DNA of 64,000 nt, from positions 124,001 to 188,000 of the forward strand of contig NZ_LVEG02000004.1 of assembly GCF_001614315.2 (NCBI RefSeq). The letters are read 5' to 3'. The DNA is from Halofilum ochraceum. Its GTDB lineage: Bacteria > Pseudomonadota > Gammaproteobacteria > XJ16 > Halofilaceae. Shown here piece by piece: positions 53,064 through 62,366 of this stretch. The notes beneath the pieces were generated by a model. That model was given only the letters and a program-made list of their open reading frames with translations, was not told where the DNA came from and ran no database searches. The translations under genes and the position numbers were made by a program. The first letter of the stretch is position 1. The number at the start of each line of letters is the position of its first letter.

Positions 53064-53645
53064 ATGCACGTCGATCCCGCTACCGGGCTGCTCGATGCGG
53101 CCCGTCAATGCCCCTCGCCGAACCGCGATGTCCGGCCCGATTCGCGGGACCTGACGCTGGCGGTCATCCATGGCATCAGCCTGCCGCCGGGGGAATTCGG
53201 GGGCGACGCGATCGATCGCCTGTTCACCAATACGCTGGATCCCGATGCGCATCCGTATTTCCGGGAGATCGCCGACCTTCGGGTCTCCGCGCATATGCTG
53301 ATCCGCCGCGATGGCGAGTTGGTGCAGTATGTGCCGTTCCACGAGCGCGCCTGGCATGCCGGGCGCTCCTGCTGGGGCACGCGGGAGGCCTGCAATGATT
53401 TTGCGATCGGGATTGAACTGGAGGGCACGGATCACCTGGCGTACGAGGCAGTGCAATACGAGCGTCTGGCGGGAGTTGTGACCGCGCTCGCCACCGCTTA
53501 TCCTCGATTCGATCCACGGTGTCTCGCGGGACACTGCGACGTGGCGCCGGGGCGCAAGACGGATCCCGGCCCGGCCTTCGACTGGCGTCGTCTTGATCGG
53601 CTGCTGGGAGCCGAAGGGCGCATTGCGGGGAGTTCTGCGGGATGA
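53064..53645 (+). CDS. ampD: 1,6-anhydro-N-acetylmuramyl-L-alanine amidase AmpD
   Basis: Cytoplasmic zinc amidase of murein recycling that removes the peptide from anhydro-MurNAc and keeps beta-lactamase inducers low. From ATG 53064 it has 193 residues; ATG 53043 would add seven. Zinc ligands sit in VIHGISLPPGEFGGD, AGHCDVAPGRKTDPGPAFDW gives the second histidine and the aspartate, and IGIELEGTDHLAYEA holds the catalytic glutamate. Matches AmpD over its length. It overlaps ampE by ATGA. Confidence 0.95.
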   Translation: MHVDPATGLLDAARQCPSPNRDVRPDSRDLTLAVIHGISLPPGEFGGDAIDRLFTNTLDPDAHPYFREIADLRVSAHMLIRRDGELVQYVPFHERAWHAGRSCWGTREACNDFAIGIELEGTDHLAYEAVQYERLAGVVTALATAYPRFDPRCLAGHCDVAPGRKTDPGPAFDWRRLDRLLGAEGRIAGSSAG

Positions 53646-54547
53646 CGCTGATTACCGTCCTCATAGGTCTGTTTATCGACCGGATCACGGAGATGCACCG
53701 GGAAAGCCGGGCGTCCCGGTGGTTCGGCCCGGTAGCGGAGACCATTGCCACGCGCCTGCCGGCGGATCGGTCCGGCGTGCTCGCCGCGCTTGTGGTCGTC
53801 GTACCGCCGGCGGTGCTGATGCTCGCGGTGCAATGGGCCGTGGGCGGCTGGCTCTATGGCCTCGTCGGTATCGCGCTTGGCGTGGCGGTGCTGCTGTTGA
53901 CGCTGGGGCCGCTCGATGTCTCGGACGTGCTGGAGGACTATATCGAGGCCCGGCGCGCGGACGATACCGAGCGCAGTAACTGGTTCTACGAGCGTTTCAC
54001 CGGCGACCACGTGCCGGATACCGTGCAGGAGGAGGGGCGCTGCATGGTCGAGGCGGTGCTGGTGCGTGCGCACGACCACGTTTTCGCCACGGTGTTCTGG
54101 TTCTGCCTGCTGGGGCCGGCCGGTGCGGTGCTCTACCGGATGGCCGCCGAGGCGGCGCTGCAGCCGGCGCCGGGCATCGTGGCCCGGCCCGCGCTCCATC
54201 GTGCGTTGCGCCACGTGCTTGGCGTTCTGGGCTGGATCCCCGCGCACCTGATGGCGTTCGGTTACGCGATGACGGGCAGTTTCGAGCACGCGCTCGGGCG
54301 CATGCGTGCGACCACGGCGGCGGCCTCCGATCTGCTGACGGCCAACCAGTGGTTGCTGATCAACACCGGCACCGGCGCGCTGCGTGGGGACGATGAACTC
54401 GAGCGGAATGCGCCCGGCAGCGATGGCGAGCGGCGTTCCCAGCACCCGGCGGCAGCTGCCGACGGGGCGCGCCGGCTGGCCTTGCGCACCGGCGTGCTGT
54501 GGCTCGCCGCGCTCGCCCTGCTGACCCTCGCCGGGTGGTTCAGCTGA
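53642..54547 (+). CDS. ampE: regulatory signalling modulator protein AmpE
   Basis: Four-helix inner-membrane protein encoded with ampD, 301 residues. It opens with MTLITVLIGLFIDRITEMHR and contains NWFYERFTGDHVPDTVQEEG and EAVLVRAHDHVFATVFWF, typical of AmpE. In enterobacteria AmpE affects AmpD-linked beta-lactamase regulation but its mechanism is not settled. No ampR or beta-lactamase gene is seen in this window. Convergent with the small secreted-protein gene. Confidence 0.93.
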   Translation: MTLITVLIGLFIDRITEMHRESRASRWFGPVAETIATRLPADRSGVLAALVVVVPPAVLMLAVQWAVGGWLYGLVGIALGVAVLLLTLGPLDVSDVLEDYIEARRADDTERSNWFYERFTGDHVPDTVQEEGRCMVEAVLVRAHDHVFATVFWFCLLGPAGAVLYRMAAEAALQPAPGIVARPALHRALRHVLGVLGWIPAHLMAFGYAMTGSFEHALGRMRATTAAASDLLTANQWLLINTGTGALRGDDELERNAPGSDGERRSQHPAAAADGARRLALRTGVLWLAALALLTLAGWFS

Positions 54548-54568
54548 GGGACACTCCGGCCACGGCGC

Positions 54569-54892
54569 TTACAGCGATCGGGCGATCGCCTTGCGCACGG
54601 TGAAGAACCGGTAGCCGTTGATCTCGAATTCCACGCGTTTGCTCTTGGCATCCCCGTAGTAGCGCACGATCTCGACCTCCAGGCCTTCCCGCAGCTGGAT
54701 GCACTTGCCGTGATTGATCCAGCGGTCGTAGCGCTGGGTACTGCCGTTGTCCTGGAATTCGAGCATAGCCTCGAGCCAGAAGGGCTTGCCGCAGGCGGGG
54801 AATTCGCCGGTGGTCTTGTCCGCGAGGGCGGATCCGACGGGGGCCGTGAGCAGGGCCGTGGCGATGGCCGCGGCGGCGGTGCTGGTCTTCAT
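54569..54892 (-). CDS. small secreted protein of unknown function
   Basis: A 107-residue protein with a Sec signal (residues 1-24, ending GSALAD). The mature part of about 83 residues has two cysteines (FPACGKP and HGKCIQL) that may form a disulfide, and aromatic segments RYDRWINHGK and EFEINGYRFFTVRK. No family recognised. It stands alone between ampE (convergent) and ppc (divergent, 205 bp away). Confidence 0.8.
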   Translation of the reverse strand: MKTSTAAAAIATALLTAPVGSALADKTTGEFPACGKPFWLEAMLEFQDNGSTQRYDRWINHGKCIQLREGLEVEIVRYYGDAKSKRVEFEINGYRFFTVRKAIARSL

Positions 54893-55097
54893 TTTGCCTC
54901 CTGGCCTATGCGGCCCTGGATCGGAAAGACAGGTGCGGGGGCCCGCGCCTCATGCCCGAATGCGACCCATTATGGCAAAGCCGTTGTCTCAGGGCGAAAT
55001 ATGGCCGGGAGCACATTGACAGGCTACAAAACGGTACAGTAAAAGGCCGGGCCTCGCCCCTACGGGCCCCCGCGATTGCATCGCCCAGGAGATTGCC

Positions 55098-57830
55098 GTG
55101 GTAGCCGCACCCGATTCGCGTGACCAACAGGCCGCCGCACCCGAGGACGCGCCCCTGCGCAAGGATGTCCGTCAGTTGGGCAACCTCGTTGGCGAGATCA
55201 TCCACGAACAGTTGGGTGCCGCGTTCTTCGAGAACGTCGAGGCGGTCCGCCGCGCTGCCATCCGTCGCCGCCGCGGCGAAGCCGACGCGGCGGACGATCT
55301 GCGCCAGCGCCTGCACACCCTGTCGGCGGCGGACGCCGGTGAGCTGGTGCGGGCCTTCGCGACCCTCTTCCAGGTCGTCAACCTGGCCGAAGAGGTCCAT
55401 CGTATCCGGCGCCTGCGGGAGCGCCAGGTCCGGGGCGAGTCACCGGAGATCGAGGGGCTGCAGCAGGCCTTCGAGGATCTGCGCGCCGCCGGCTTCGACC
55501 GCGAAGGGCTGCAGAAACTGCTCGATGACGTGCTGATTGAGCCGGTCTTCACGGCGCACCCGACCGAGGCGACGCGCCGGACGATCCTGGAGAAACAGCA
55601 GCGCATCATCCGGGCCCTGACCGATCGCCTCGATCCGTCGATGACGCCGGCGGAAGATCGGGTGGCGCTCAATGTCGTGCGCTCCGAAGTCACCTCGGCC
55701 TTCCAGACCGAGGAACACCCCAGCCTGCGCCCGAGCGTCGCGGACGAGCTCGAGCATGTGCTGTTCTACCTCACGGATATCATCTACCGCATCGTGCCGC
55801 CCTTCTTCGAAGAGGTGGAGAACGCGCTGGAGCATGTGTTCGGCGACGACGCCGAGCAGATCGAACTGCCGACCCTGCTGCGGTTCGCCTCCTGGGTCGG
55901 CGGCGACATGGACGGTAACCCCAACGTCGATGCCGAGACCCTGCGCAACGCCCTGCATCAGCAGCGCACCAGCATCCTCGCGCGCTACCGCAGCGAGTTC
56001 ACGCAGCTGGCCCGGCGCCTGTCGCAGTCGACCTCGCGGATCGGGGTGGATGCCGCCGTCACCGACCGGGTCGCGGATTACATGGAGCGCTTCCCCGCGG
56101 CGGCGAAACGGATCCCGCCGCGCCATCGCAACATGCCCTACCGCGAACTCTGTCACCTGATGTCGGCGCGCCTGCAGGCCACCGTCAATGACGAGGACAA
56201 CGGCTATGCCACGCCGGACGAGTTCATTGGCGATGTCCGCGCGATGGCCGACAGCCTGCGCAACAACCGCGGCGAGCATGCCGGCATGTTCAGCGTGCAG
56301 CGCCTCCTGCGTCGCGCCGAGACCTTTGGGTTCCATCTGGCGACGGTCGATGTCCGCCAGGACGCGCGCGTGCACCGCGCGGTCATGGGCCGCTGTCTCG
56401 GCGACGAGCAGTGGGCGGAACGCGACGCCGCTGAGCGCACGGCCGTGCTCGAGCGTGCGCTGGCCGAGGGCCGCGATCCGGAGCCGGTGACCGACGAACA
56501 GAGCACGAAGACGTTCGACGTCTTCCGTGCCATGGCCGAACTGCGCGAACGCTACGGCCCGCGGGCGATCGGCTGTTACATCATCAGCATGACCCAGGGG
56601 CGGGATGATCTGCTGACGCTGCTGCTGCTCGCGCGCTGGGCCGGATTGACCACGCGGGATGGCCGTGTCGATCTCGATGTCGCCCCGCTGTTCGAGACGG
56701 TCGGCGATCTCGAGGCCGGGCCGGAGATCATGGAGCAGATGCTCGCCGACCCGAATTACCGCGACCATCTGGCCGCGCGTGGTGACCGCCAGGTCGTCAT
56801 GGTCGGTTACTCCGATTCCAGCAAGGACGGCGGCCTGGTCGCCTCGCGCTGGGCGCTGCAGTGCGCGCAGACCGATCTCGTCGATGTGGCCGACCGGTTT
56901 GGTGTTGACCTGACGTTTTTCCACGGCCGCGGCGGGACCACCAGCCGCGGCGGCGGACGCATCCACCGGGCGATCCGCTCGGCGCCGCGCGGTTCCGTGC
57001 GCGGGCGCCTGCGTGTGACTGAGCAGGGCGAGGTCATCCACACCAAGTACGGCGTGCGCTCGACCGCCATGCGGACCCTGGAGACCAGCCTCGCGCCGGT
57101 GCTCCAGGCGACCGGGGCACCGCGCCCGCTCGATTCGCGCGAGGAGGAGTGGACGCGCATGATGACCGAGATCGCCCGCGCCAGTCGCGCGGCCTACCGC
57201 GGTCTGGTCTACGAGGACGAGCGCTTCCTCGAGTACTTCCGCCACGCCACGCCCATCGACGTGATCGAGCGCATGGCGATCGGCTCGCGGCCATCGGCGC
57301 GCAAGGCCGATCAGCGCATCGAGAACCTCCGGGCCATCCCTTGGGTGTTCGCCTGGACCCAGAGCCGCCAGGTCCTGCCGGGCTGGTTCGGCCTCGGCTC
57401 CGGCCTGCAGGCCGCAATCGACCGTTGGGGCGAGGATGCGGTCGCGGAGATGCTCTCGGACTGGCCGTTCCTGGCGAACGTGGTCAACGACACCGAGATG
57501 GTGCTGGCCAAGGTCGATCTGGGCATCGGCGCCTGGTATGCGGAACTCGCGCCGGAGAACAGCCGGGCGGTGTTCGACGAGATCCAGTCCGAGTACAACC
57601 GGAGCGTCGACCTCATCCTGCGCCTGAAGGGCAACAGCCATCTACTCGACGACGAGCCGGCGCTGAAGCGCTCGATCGGCCTGCGCAATCCGTACATGGA
57701 CCCGATGAGCCTGGTCCAGGTCGACCTGCTCGCGCGCTGGCGCGCCGCCGGACGCGAGGACGACGCACTCTTCCGTTCCCTGCTGTCGACGGTCAACGGC
57801 ATTGCCCACGGGCTGCAGCAGTCAGGGTGA
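55098..57830 (+). CDS. ppc: phosphoenolpyruvate carboxylase
   Basis: Cytoplasmic anaplerotic enzyme fixing bicarbonate onto PEP to give oxaloacetate. It has 910 residues from GTG 55098, which has CAGGAG upstream. VFTAHPTEATRRTILEKQ carries the first catalytic histidine. GYSDSSKDGGLVASRWALQ and FHGRGGTTSRGGG are the two standard signatures, with the catalytic histidine and arginines. The C terminus (QQSG) is slightly altered from the usual NTG. The length is in the family range (880-970). Confidence 0.96.
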   Translation: MVAAPDSRDQQAAAPEDAPLRKDVRQLGNLVGEIIHEQLGAAFFENVEAVRRAAIRRRRGEADAADDLRQRLHTLSAADAGELVRAFATLFQVVNLAEEVHRIRRLRERQVRGESPEIEGLQQAFEDLRAAGFDREGLQKLLDDVLIEPVFTAHPTEATRRTILEKQQRIIRALTDRLDPSMTPAEDRVALNVVRSEVTSAFQTEEHPSLRPSVADELEHVLFYLTDIIYRIVPPFFEEVENALEHVFGDDAEQIELPTLLRFASWVGGDMDGNPNVDAETLRNALHQQRTSILARYRSEFTQLARRLSQSTSRIGVDAAVTDRVADYMERFPAAAKRIPPRHRNMPYRELCHLMSARLQATVNDEDNGYATPDEFIGDVRAMADSLRNNRGEHAGMFSVQRLLRRAETFGFHLATVDVRQDARVHRAVMGRCLGDEQWAERDAAERTAVLERALAEGRDPEPVTDEQSTKTFDVFRAMAELRERYGPRAIGCYIISMTQGRDDLLTLLLLARWAGLTTRDGRVDLDVAPLFETVGDLEAGPEIMEQMLADPNYRDHLAARGDRQVVMVGYSDSSKDGGLVASRWALQCAQTDLVDVADRFGVDLTFFHGRGGTTSRGGGRIHRAIRSAPRGSVRGRLRVTEQGEVIHTKYGVRSTAMRTLETSLAPVLQATGAPRPLDSREEEWTRMMTEIARASRAAYRGLVYEDERFLEYFRHATPIDVIERMAIGSRPSARKADQRIENLRAIPWVFAWTQSRQVLPGWFGLGSGLQAAIDRWGEDAVAEMLSDWPFLANVVNDTEMVLAKVDLGIGAWYAELAPENSRAVFDEIQSEYNRSVDLILRLKGNSHLLDDEPALKRSIGLRNPYMDPMSLVQVDLLARWRAAGREDDALFRSLLSTVNGIAHGLQQSG

Positions 57831-57885
57831 TGCGAGCACGGTAAGGGCGCCGGCATTTGCCGCTGCGGCACGCTATGATCGGGGT

Positions 57886-58470
57886 ATGATGCCGTCGTTT
57901 CGTACCCGACCGTCCGCAATCGCCGTGCTGACGGCTTTGCTGGTCGGCGCCGGTTGCGCGTCGCCGGGGACTCCCGGTTCGCGCACGGACACGCCGATCG
58001 CGCCCGGTTCGGTCCTCGTGCTCGAGGAAGGGATGCTGCTGCCCACCGATGACGCACGGGTCCATTTCCAGGCCGGGCGGGTCACGCGTTATCACGATCG
58101 CAATCGCTTCGCTCCCTGGTGCAGCCTGGGTCTGCGCGAAGATGGGGACGAGCCTCTGCAGCAGGCGATCAAGCCTGGGCGCTTCCGGGTGGAAGCAGCC
58201 CGCTCGGGTGCACGTGCCGGAACCTCACCGCTGCGTGGCCTGCGGGTGGCGGGGACAGTCCCGACACTCGCGGGGATGCACCCGGGTGGCGGCGGGCTCG
58301 GTCATCTCACCTGGTATCTTGAACTGCGTTTGCATTCCGAAGAACAGCCCCAGGTCGATGACCTGACCTGTGCGATCGACCGGCCGCCGGACTGGCGCGG
58401 TCGCCTGGGTCTGGAATCGGTGCGCCAGGCGCTGAGCGGTCTCGGGCGGATCGTCCCCGCCGGGGATTGA
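57886..58470 (+). CDS. lipoprotein of unknown function
   Basis: A 194-residue protein from ATG 57886. The lipobox LVGAGC gives a mature N terminus CASPG, so it is likely an outer-membrane lipoprotein. The body contains ARVHFQAGRVTRYHDRNRFA, a CSLGL segment and GLGHLTWYLELRLHSEEQPQ, suggestive of a compact beta fold. No family recognised. Convergent with the sensor kinase gene, 12 bp away. Confidence 0.8.
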   Translation: MMPSFRTRPSAIAVLTALLVGAGCASPGTPGSRTDTPIAPGSVLVLEEGMLLPTDDARVHFQAGRVTRYHDRNRFAPWCSLGLREDGDEPLQQAIKPGRFRVEAARSGARAGTSPLRGLRVAGTVPTLAGMHPGGGGLGHLTWYLELRLHSEEQPQVDDLTCAIDRPPDWRGRLGLESVRQALSGLGRIVPAGD

Positions 58471-58482
58471 CCGGCGGCCGCA

Positions 58483-59856
58483 TCAGGCGGGATCTTCCGT
58501 TCGCAGCGTCATCCGCACCCGCAGTCCCGGCTCATTGTCCTCTAGCAGCAGATCGCCGCTGTGCAGCTTGGCGACAGCCGCCACGAGGCTGAGCCCGAGG
58601 CCACTGCCCGGTGAGCGGCGGTGCGTCTCCAGGCGCACGAAGCGTTCCAGCACGTTTTCGCGCTCCTCCGCCGGCACGCCCGGCCCGCTGTCGGCCACCA
58701 CGAGTTCCGGTCCCGCTTCGGTATCCCGGGCTGCGAGTTCGATGCGACCGCCCGAGGGGGCATATTTCACGGCGTTGTCGACCAGGTTGGTCAGCGCCTG
58801 GAACAGCAGGTCACGGTCCCCCAGAGTCCGGATGTGATCGCCAGGCTCGACCGCGAGCTCCTGCTCATGCGCGGCCGCGACGGGTTCGTAGAGTTCGCCG
58901 ACATCGCTGATCAGATCGCTCAGGTCGATGCGGCCGAAGCGCCGGCGGCTACCGGACTCGACCTCGGCGATCCGCAGCAGCGCGTGGAAGGTGGTCAGCA
59001 GGCTGTCCGCATCAGCGATCGCCTGATCCAGCAGGGTGCCATCGGGGTCGTCGCCCGCCTGCAGGCGCTCCAGGCGCCAGCGTAGCCGCGTGAGCGGCGT
59101 GCGCAGGTCATGCGCAATGTTGTCCGAGACCTGTCGCACGCCGTCCATCAGATCCTGGATCTGGTCCAGCATGCGGTTCAGGTTCAGGCTGAGCCGATCG
59201 AAGGCGTCGTCCGCGCCGCGGATCGGCACCCGCTGCTGGAGCTCGCCGGCCATCACTTCGTGCGCGGTTTGGTTGATCCGCTGCAGCCGCCGCGCGAGCA
59301 TCCGGCTGGTGATGAAGCCGCCGCCGATCGCCAGCGCCACGGCGATGCCGAGTCCCCACGCGGAGGCGCCCGCGATCAGGCGCTGGAAAGAGCGCTGCGC
59401 GACGACATTGCGGCCCACCAGCAGGTGCAGTCCATTGCCGAGCGTGAAGGCGCGCGCGCGGACCGGGTAGGCGGCGCTGGTGCCGGAATCGAGCTGGAAT
59501 TCGAGCCAGCCGGAGGCATCCGGCGCAATCGGGTCCGGCCAGCGGCTGATGTTCCCGGCGATCGGGTTCATTTCGTTGTCGGTCAACAGGTACACCGACT
59601 GGCCGCCGATGTTGGCTGCCGACTTGTTGCTGATCTCGCGCGCCAGCGCGCCGGTGCCGCCGTTGCGGTAGCGGTTGGCGAGTTCCGCCACTTCCGTGGC
59701 GATCGCCGCGTCCGTTTGCCGCGACAGGTAGCCGGCGGTCGCGTAGTGCACGAATCCCAGCAGACCGACGACCGATACCGTAAACAGCAGCGTATACAGT
59801 GCCGCCAGCCGGAAGGTGGCGCTCTTGAGTAGCGGTCTGATCTGCATGCTCATCAT
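58483..59856 (-). CDS. sensor histidine kinase (HAMP-HisKA-HATPase)
   Basis: A 457-residue membrane kinase. Two helices (about 16-38 and 162-184) enclose a periplasmic sensor of about 120 residues with no recognised fold, followed by HAMP at about 185-237. The H-box is NIAHDLRTPLTRLRWRLE with H249. LVDNAVKYAP is the N box, VVADSGPGVPAEE the G1 box and GSGLGLSLVAAVA the G2 box, all intact. Partner of the response regulator 126 bp upstream. The stimulus is unknown. Position next to degP and the boxes shared with the small RNAs suggests envelope stress, which is inference. Confidence 0.92.
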   Translation of the reverse strand: MMSMQIRPLLKSATFRLAALYTLLFTVSVVGLLGFVHYATAGYLSRQTDAAIATEVAELANRYRNGGTGALAREISNKSAANIGGQSVYLLTDNEMNPIAGNISRWPDPIAPDASGWLEFQLDSGTSAAYPVRARAFTLGNGLHLLVGRNVVAQRSFQRLIAGASAWGLGIAVALAIGGGFITSRMLARRLQRINQTAHEVMAGELQQRVPIRGADDAFDRLSLNLNRMLDQIQDLMDGVRQVSDNIAHDLRTPLTRLRWRLERLQAGDDPDGTLLDQAIADADSLLTTFHALLRIAEVESGSRRRFGRIDLSDLISDVGELYEPVAAAHEQELAVEPGDHIRTLGDRDLLFQALTNLVDNAVKYAPSGGRIELAARDTEAGPELVVADSGPGVPAEERENVLERFVRLETHRRSPGSGLGLSLVAAVAKLHSGDLLLEDNEPGLRVRMTLRTEDPA

Positions 59857-59982
59857 GATCCAGGCGCCACGATCCGCGCGCTGTGGCGGCGCATTCCCTG
59901 TCTACTGGCGGGTGAAACGGTTCGGAACGGGTGAGCCTGCGTGGTGCCGCAGGGCCTCGGTACCGCAGCCAGGGCGCGTCGG

Positions 59983-60660
59983 CTAATCAGGGGCCCGCAG
60001 GGTGTAACCCGCGCCGCGCACGGTCTGCAGCATTTCGTGCTCGTATCCGCGGTCGATCTTCTGGCGCAGACGGCTGATATGGACGTCGATCACGTTCGTC
60101 TGTGGATCGAAGTGGTAGTCCCAGACGTGTTCCAGCAGCATGGTCCGGGTGACGACCTGACCGGCGTGACGCATCAGGTACTCCAGCAACGAGAATTCGC
60201 GTGGCTTGAGTTCGATCGTGTCCTGGCCACGATGCACGGTCCGGCCCAGCAGGTCCATCTCGAGCTCGCCCACGACCAGGCGGGTCTGGCTGCCGGCCGG
60301 GGACGGGCGGCGCAGCAGGGCCTCGAGCCGGGCGATCAGTTCGGAGAAGGAAAACGGTTTGACGAGATAGTCGTCGCTGCCTTCGCGCAGGCCGGCGACG
60401 CGATCGTCAACCTGCCCGAGCGCCGACAGGATGAGTACGGGGGTCGAGATATTGGCCTGGCGGACCGAGCGGATGATCGACAGGCCATCGACATTGGGCA
60501 GCATGCGATCGACGATCATCGCGTCGAACTCTTCGTAGAGCGCGAGAAACAGGCCGTCCTTGCCATCGCTGGCCTGTTCGACCGTGTAGCCGTGTTCGCG
60601 CAGCCCCTTGGAGAGGTACGCTGCGACCTCCGCCTCGTCTTCAATTACCAGAATGCGCAT
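59983..60660 (-). CDS. OmpR-family response regulator
   Basis: A 225-residue transcription factor. The receiver domain (1-120) has E7/D8, phospho-acceptor D51 in VDRMLP and a lysine in LVKPFS. The winged helix (about 128-222) contains LKPREFSLLEYLMRHAGQVV, LEHVWDYHFDPQTNVIDVHI and a conserved GAGYTL end. Encoded before its kinase. No copy of the CCTGT-N8-TTAC-N6-TTCA box was seen in its own upstream region, but four lie in the 3.4 kb beyond degP. Best candidate, though unproven, for binding them. Confidence 0.93.
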   Translation of the reverse strand: MRILVIEDEAEVAAYLSKGLREHGYTVEQASDGKDGLFLALYEEFDAMIVDRMLPNVDGLSIIRSVRQANISTPVLILSALGQVDDRVAGLREGSDDYLVKPFSFSELIARLEALLRRPSPAGSQTRLVVGELEMDLLGRTVHRGQDTIELKPREFSLLEYLMRHAGQVVTRTMLLEHVWDYHFDPQTNVIDVHISRLRQKIDRGYEHEMLQTVRGAGYTLRAPD

Positions 60661-60742
60661 CGGTTTCCGCCTGCAAAAGGTATCGCGACAGTGTACTGCA
60701 ACACCGCGGTGGCCGGCGCAACAGCGGCCACCGGCGCGGGAC

Positions 60743-60771
60743 AAAAAAGGCCGTCCGGAGCTCGGACGGCC
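60743..60771 (-). terminator. intrinsic terminator after degP
   Basis: Minus strand: GGCCGTCCGAG with its inverted copy, followed by TTTTTT, 29 bp beyond the degP stop. It separates degP from the two-component operon. Confidence 0.88.
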
Positions 60772-60799
60772 AGGCCCGTGTATGCCACCGCGGGATTCC

Positions 60800-62230
60800 T
60801 CAATCCTTCGTCGGCAGCGTCAGCGACACGAAAAGCGTGTTATCGCCGCGGCGGATCTGCACCGCGACGGGCTGGTCGCGGGGCAGCGACTTGACCGTCT
60901 CCTTGAGCTGCTCGACGCTGGTCAGTTCCTCGCGTCCCAGCCGCAGCAGGATGTCGCCCGGCCGGATGCCGGCCTCGGCGATCGGACCGGCGCCGACGCG
61001 CTGCACCAGCAGACCGCGGCCGCGCAGGCCGAGTTCCTGGCGCTCCTCCTGGGTCAGTTCGCGCACGGCGACATTGAGTGACGATTCTTCCGCACCGTCG
61101 CCGTCGTTACCGGACGGTTCAGCGTCCTCGTCGTACTCCGACAGTTCGCCGAGTTCGACCTCGATGGTCTTACGCTCGCCGTCACGCAGGACGACCACCT
61201 CGACCGTTTCGCCCGCGGGGGTCCGCCCGACCATCGGCGGCAGGTCGGCCGCCTCCGCGACCTCCTGACCGTCGAACTCGAGGATCACGTCGCCGGCCTT
61301 CAGACCGGCCCGGGCGGCGGGGCTATCCGGAACGGTCTCGGAGACCAGCGCCCCGATCGGCTTGTCGAGGCTGAACGACTCGGCGAGGCCGCGATCGATG
61401 GGCTGGATATTCACGCCGAGATAGCCACGCTCGACCCGACCGTGCTCCTTCAACTGCTCGACGACGTCCATCGCCGTGTTGATCGGCACGGCGAAAGAAA
61501 GGCCCATGTAACCACCTGAACGGCTGAAGATCTGCGAGTTGATGCCGATCACCTCGCCCTCGCCGTTGAACAGCGGACCGCCCGAGTTGCCGGGGTTGAC
61601 CGCCACATCGGTCTGGATAAAGGGCGTATAGGTGTCATTGGGCAGATTGCGGTTGAGCGCGCTGACGATCCCCTGCGTGGCCGTGTGCTCGAGGCCGAAG
61701 GGCGAACCGATCGCCAGCACCCATTGCCCGACATTGAGTTCCTCGGAGTCCCCGAGCTCGACCGTATCCAGTCCTTCGGCGTCGATCTTGAGCAGGGCCA
61801 CGTCGCTGGGCTTGTCCACGCCCACGACCTCCGCCTCGTATTCCTGGCGGTCGTCCATTTTTACGATGATCTGGTCGGCCTCGTTGACCACGTGCGCGTT
61901 GGTAAGCACATAGCCGTCTTCGGAGATGACGAAGCCGGAACCGAGCGAACTGCGTTCGCGCTGCTGTTCCGGCCCGCCGCGCTCAAAGCGCTCGAAGAAC
62001 TCGCGGAAAGGGCTGTCCGGAGGCAGACGTTCCATCAGGCCTTCGGGCAGATTGCCCGACCCCCGCTCGACGGTCTGGGTGGTCGCAATGTGCACGACCG
62101 CGCTGCGGTTGGTCTCCACGATCTGCGTGAAATCGGGCACCCGGTCTGCGGCGCTCGCGGGTGCCGTGGCGCCGAGGAGAAGGGCCACACCAAGTATGGC
62201 CGGAGTGAGCATCGGAATTTGCGTCCGCAT
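60800..62230 (-). CDS. degP: periplasmic serine protease DegP/MucD (Do family)
   Basis: Envelope quality-control protease/chaperone of 476 residues. The Sec signal covers residues 1-27. The trypsin-like domain has H113 (LTNAHVV), D143 (PSDVALL) and S216 (GNSGGPL), and two PDZ domains follow (about 262-350 and 385-470). Length and the 95-residue start region fit MucD of pseudomonads. A shared regulatory box lies 79-106 bp upstream and a GACAAT-like -10 at 62283-62288. The gene ends in a strong terminator. Confidence 0.95.
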   Translation of the reverse strand: MRTQIPMLTPAILGVALLLGATAPASAADRVPDFTQIVETNRSAVVHIATTQTVERGSGNLPEGLMERLPPDSPFREFFERFERGGPEQQRERSSLGSGFVISEDGYVLTNAHVVNEADQIIVKMDDRQEYEAEVVGVDKPSDVALLKIDAEGLDTVELGDSEELNVGQWVLAIGSPFGLEHTATQGIVSALNRNLPNDTYTPFIQTDVAVNPGNSGGPLFNGEGEVIGINSQIFSRSGGYMGLSFAVPINTAMDVVEQLKEHGRVERGYLGVNIQPIDRGLAESFSLDKPIGALVSETVPDSPAARAGLKAGDVILEFDGQEVAEAADLPPMVGRTPAGETVEVVVLRDGERKTIEVELGELSEYDEDAEPSGNDGDGAEESSLNVAVRELTQEERQELGLRGRGLLVQRVGAGPIAEAGIRPGDILLRLGREELTSVEQLKETVKSLPRDQPVAVQIRRGDNTLFVSLTLPTKD

Positions 62231-62308
62231 CCTCGAAAATCTCCCGTGTTGTCAGTCAAAAAGGGCGTTTCGCATACAGGCCATTGTCCAGCGTGGCGCT
62301 TTCCGCGG

Positions 62309-62336
62309 CCTGTCCGCGGTATTACCGGTTGTTCAT
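62309..62336 (-). promoter_or_regulatory. shared regulatory box 1, upstream of degP
   Basis: Plus-strand pattern CCTGT-N8-TTAC-N6-TTCAT (on the minus strand ATGAA-N6-GTAA-N8-ACAGG). Twenty bp further on lies the GACAAT -10 candidate of degP. The TGAAC/GTAAT halves, about ten bp apart, look like the tandem half-sites of an OmpR/CpxR-type regulator. Confidence 0.65.
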
Positions 62337-62366
62337 CATGCGCCCTGCATCGCAGCGGCAGAGTAT

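Noticed and set aside
55017-55040. ppc promoter TTGACA/TACAGT
   Set aside because: The hexamers are only 12 bp apart, too close for a sigma-70 promoter, so no site was annotated.
55440-57641. Minus-strand frame of 733 codons opposite ppc
   Set aside because: Antisense shadow of a complete PEP carboxylase; composition unlike a real protein.
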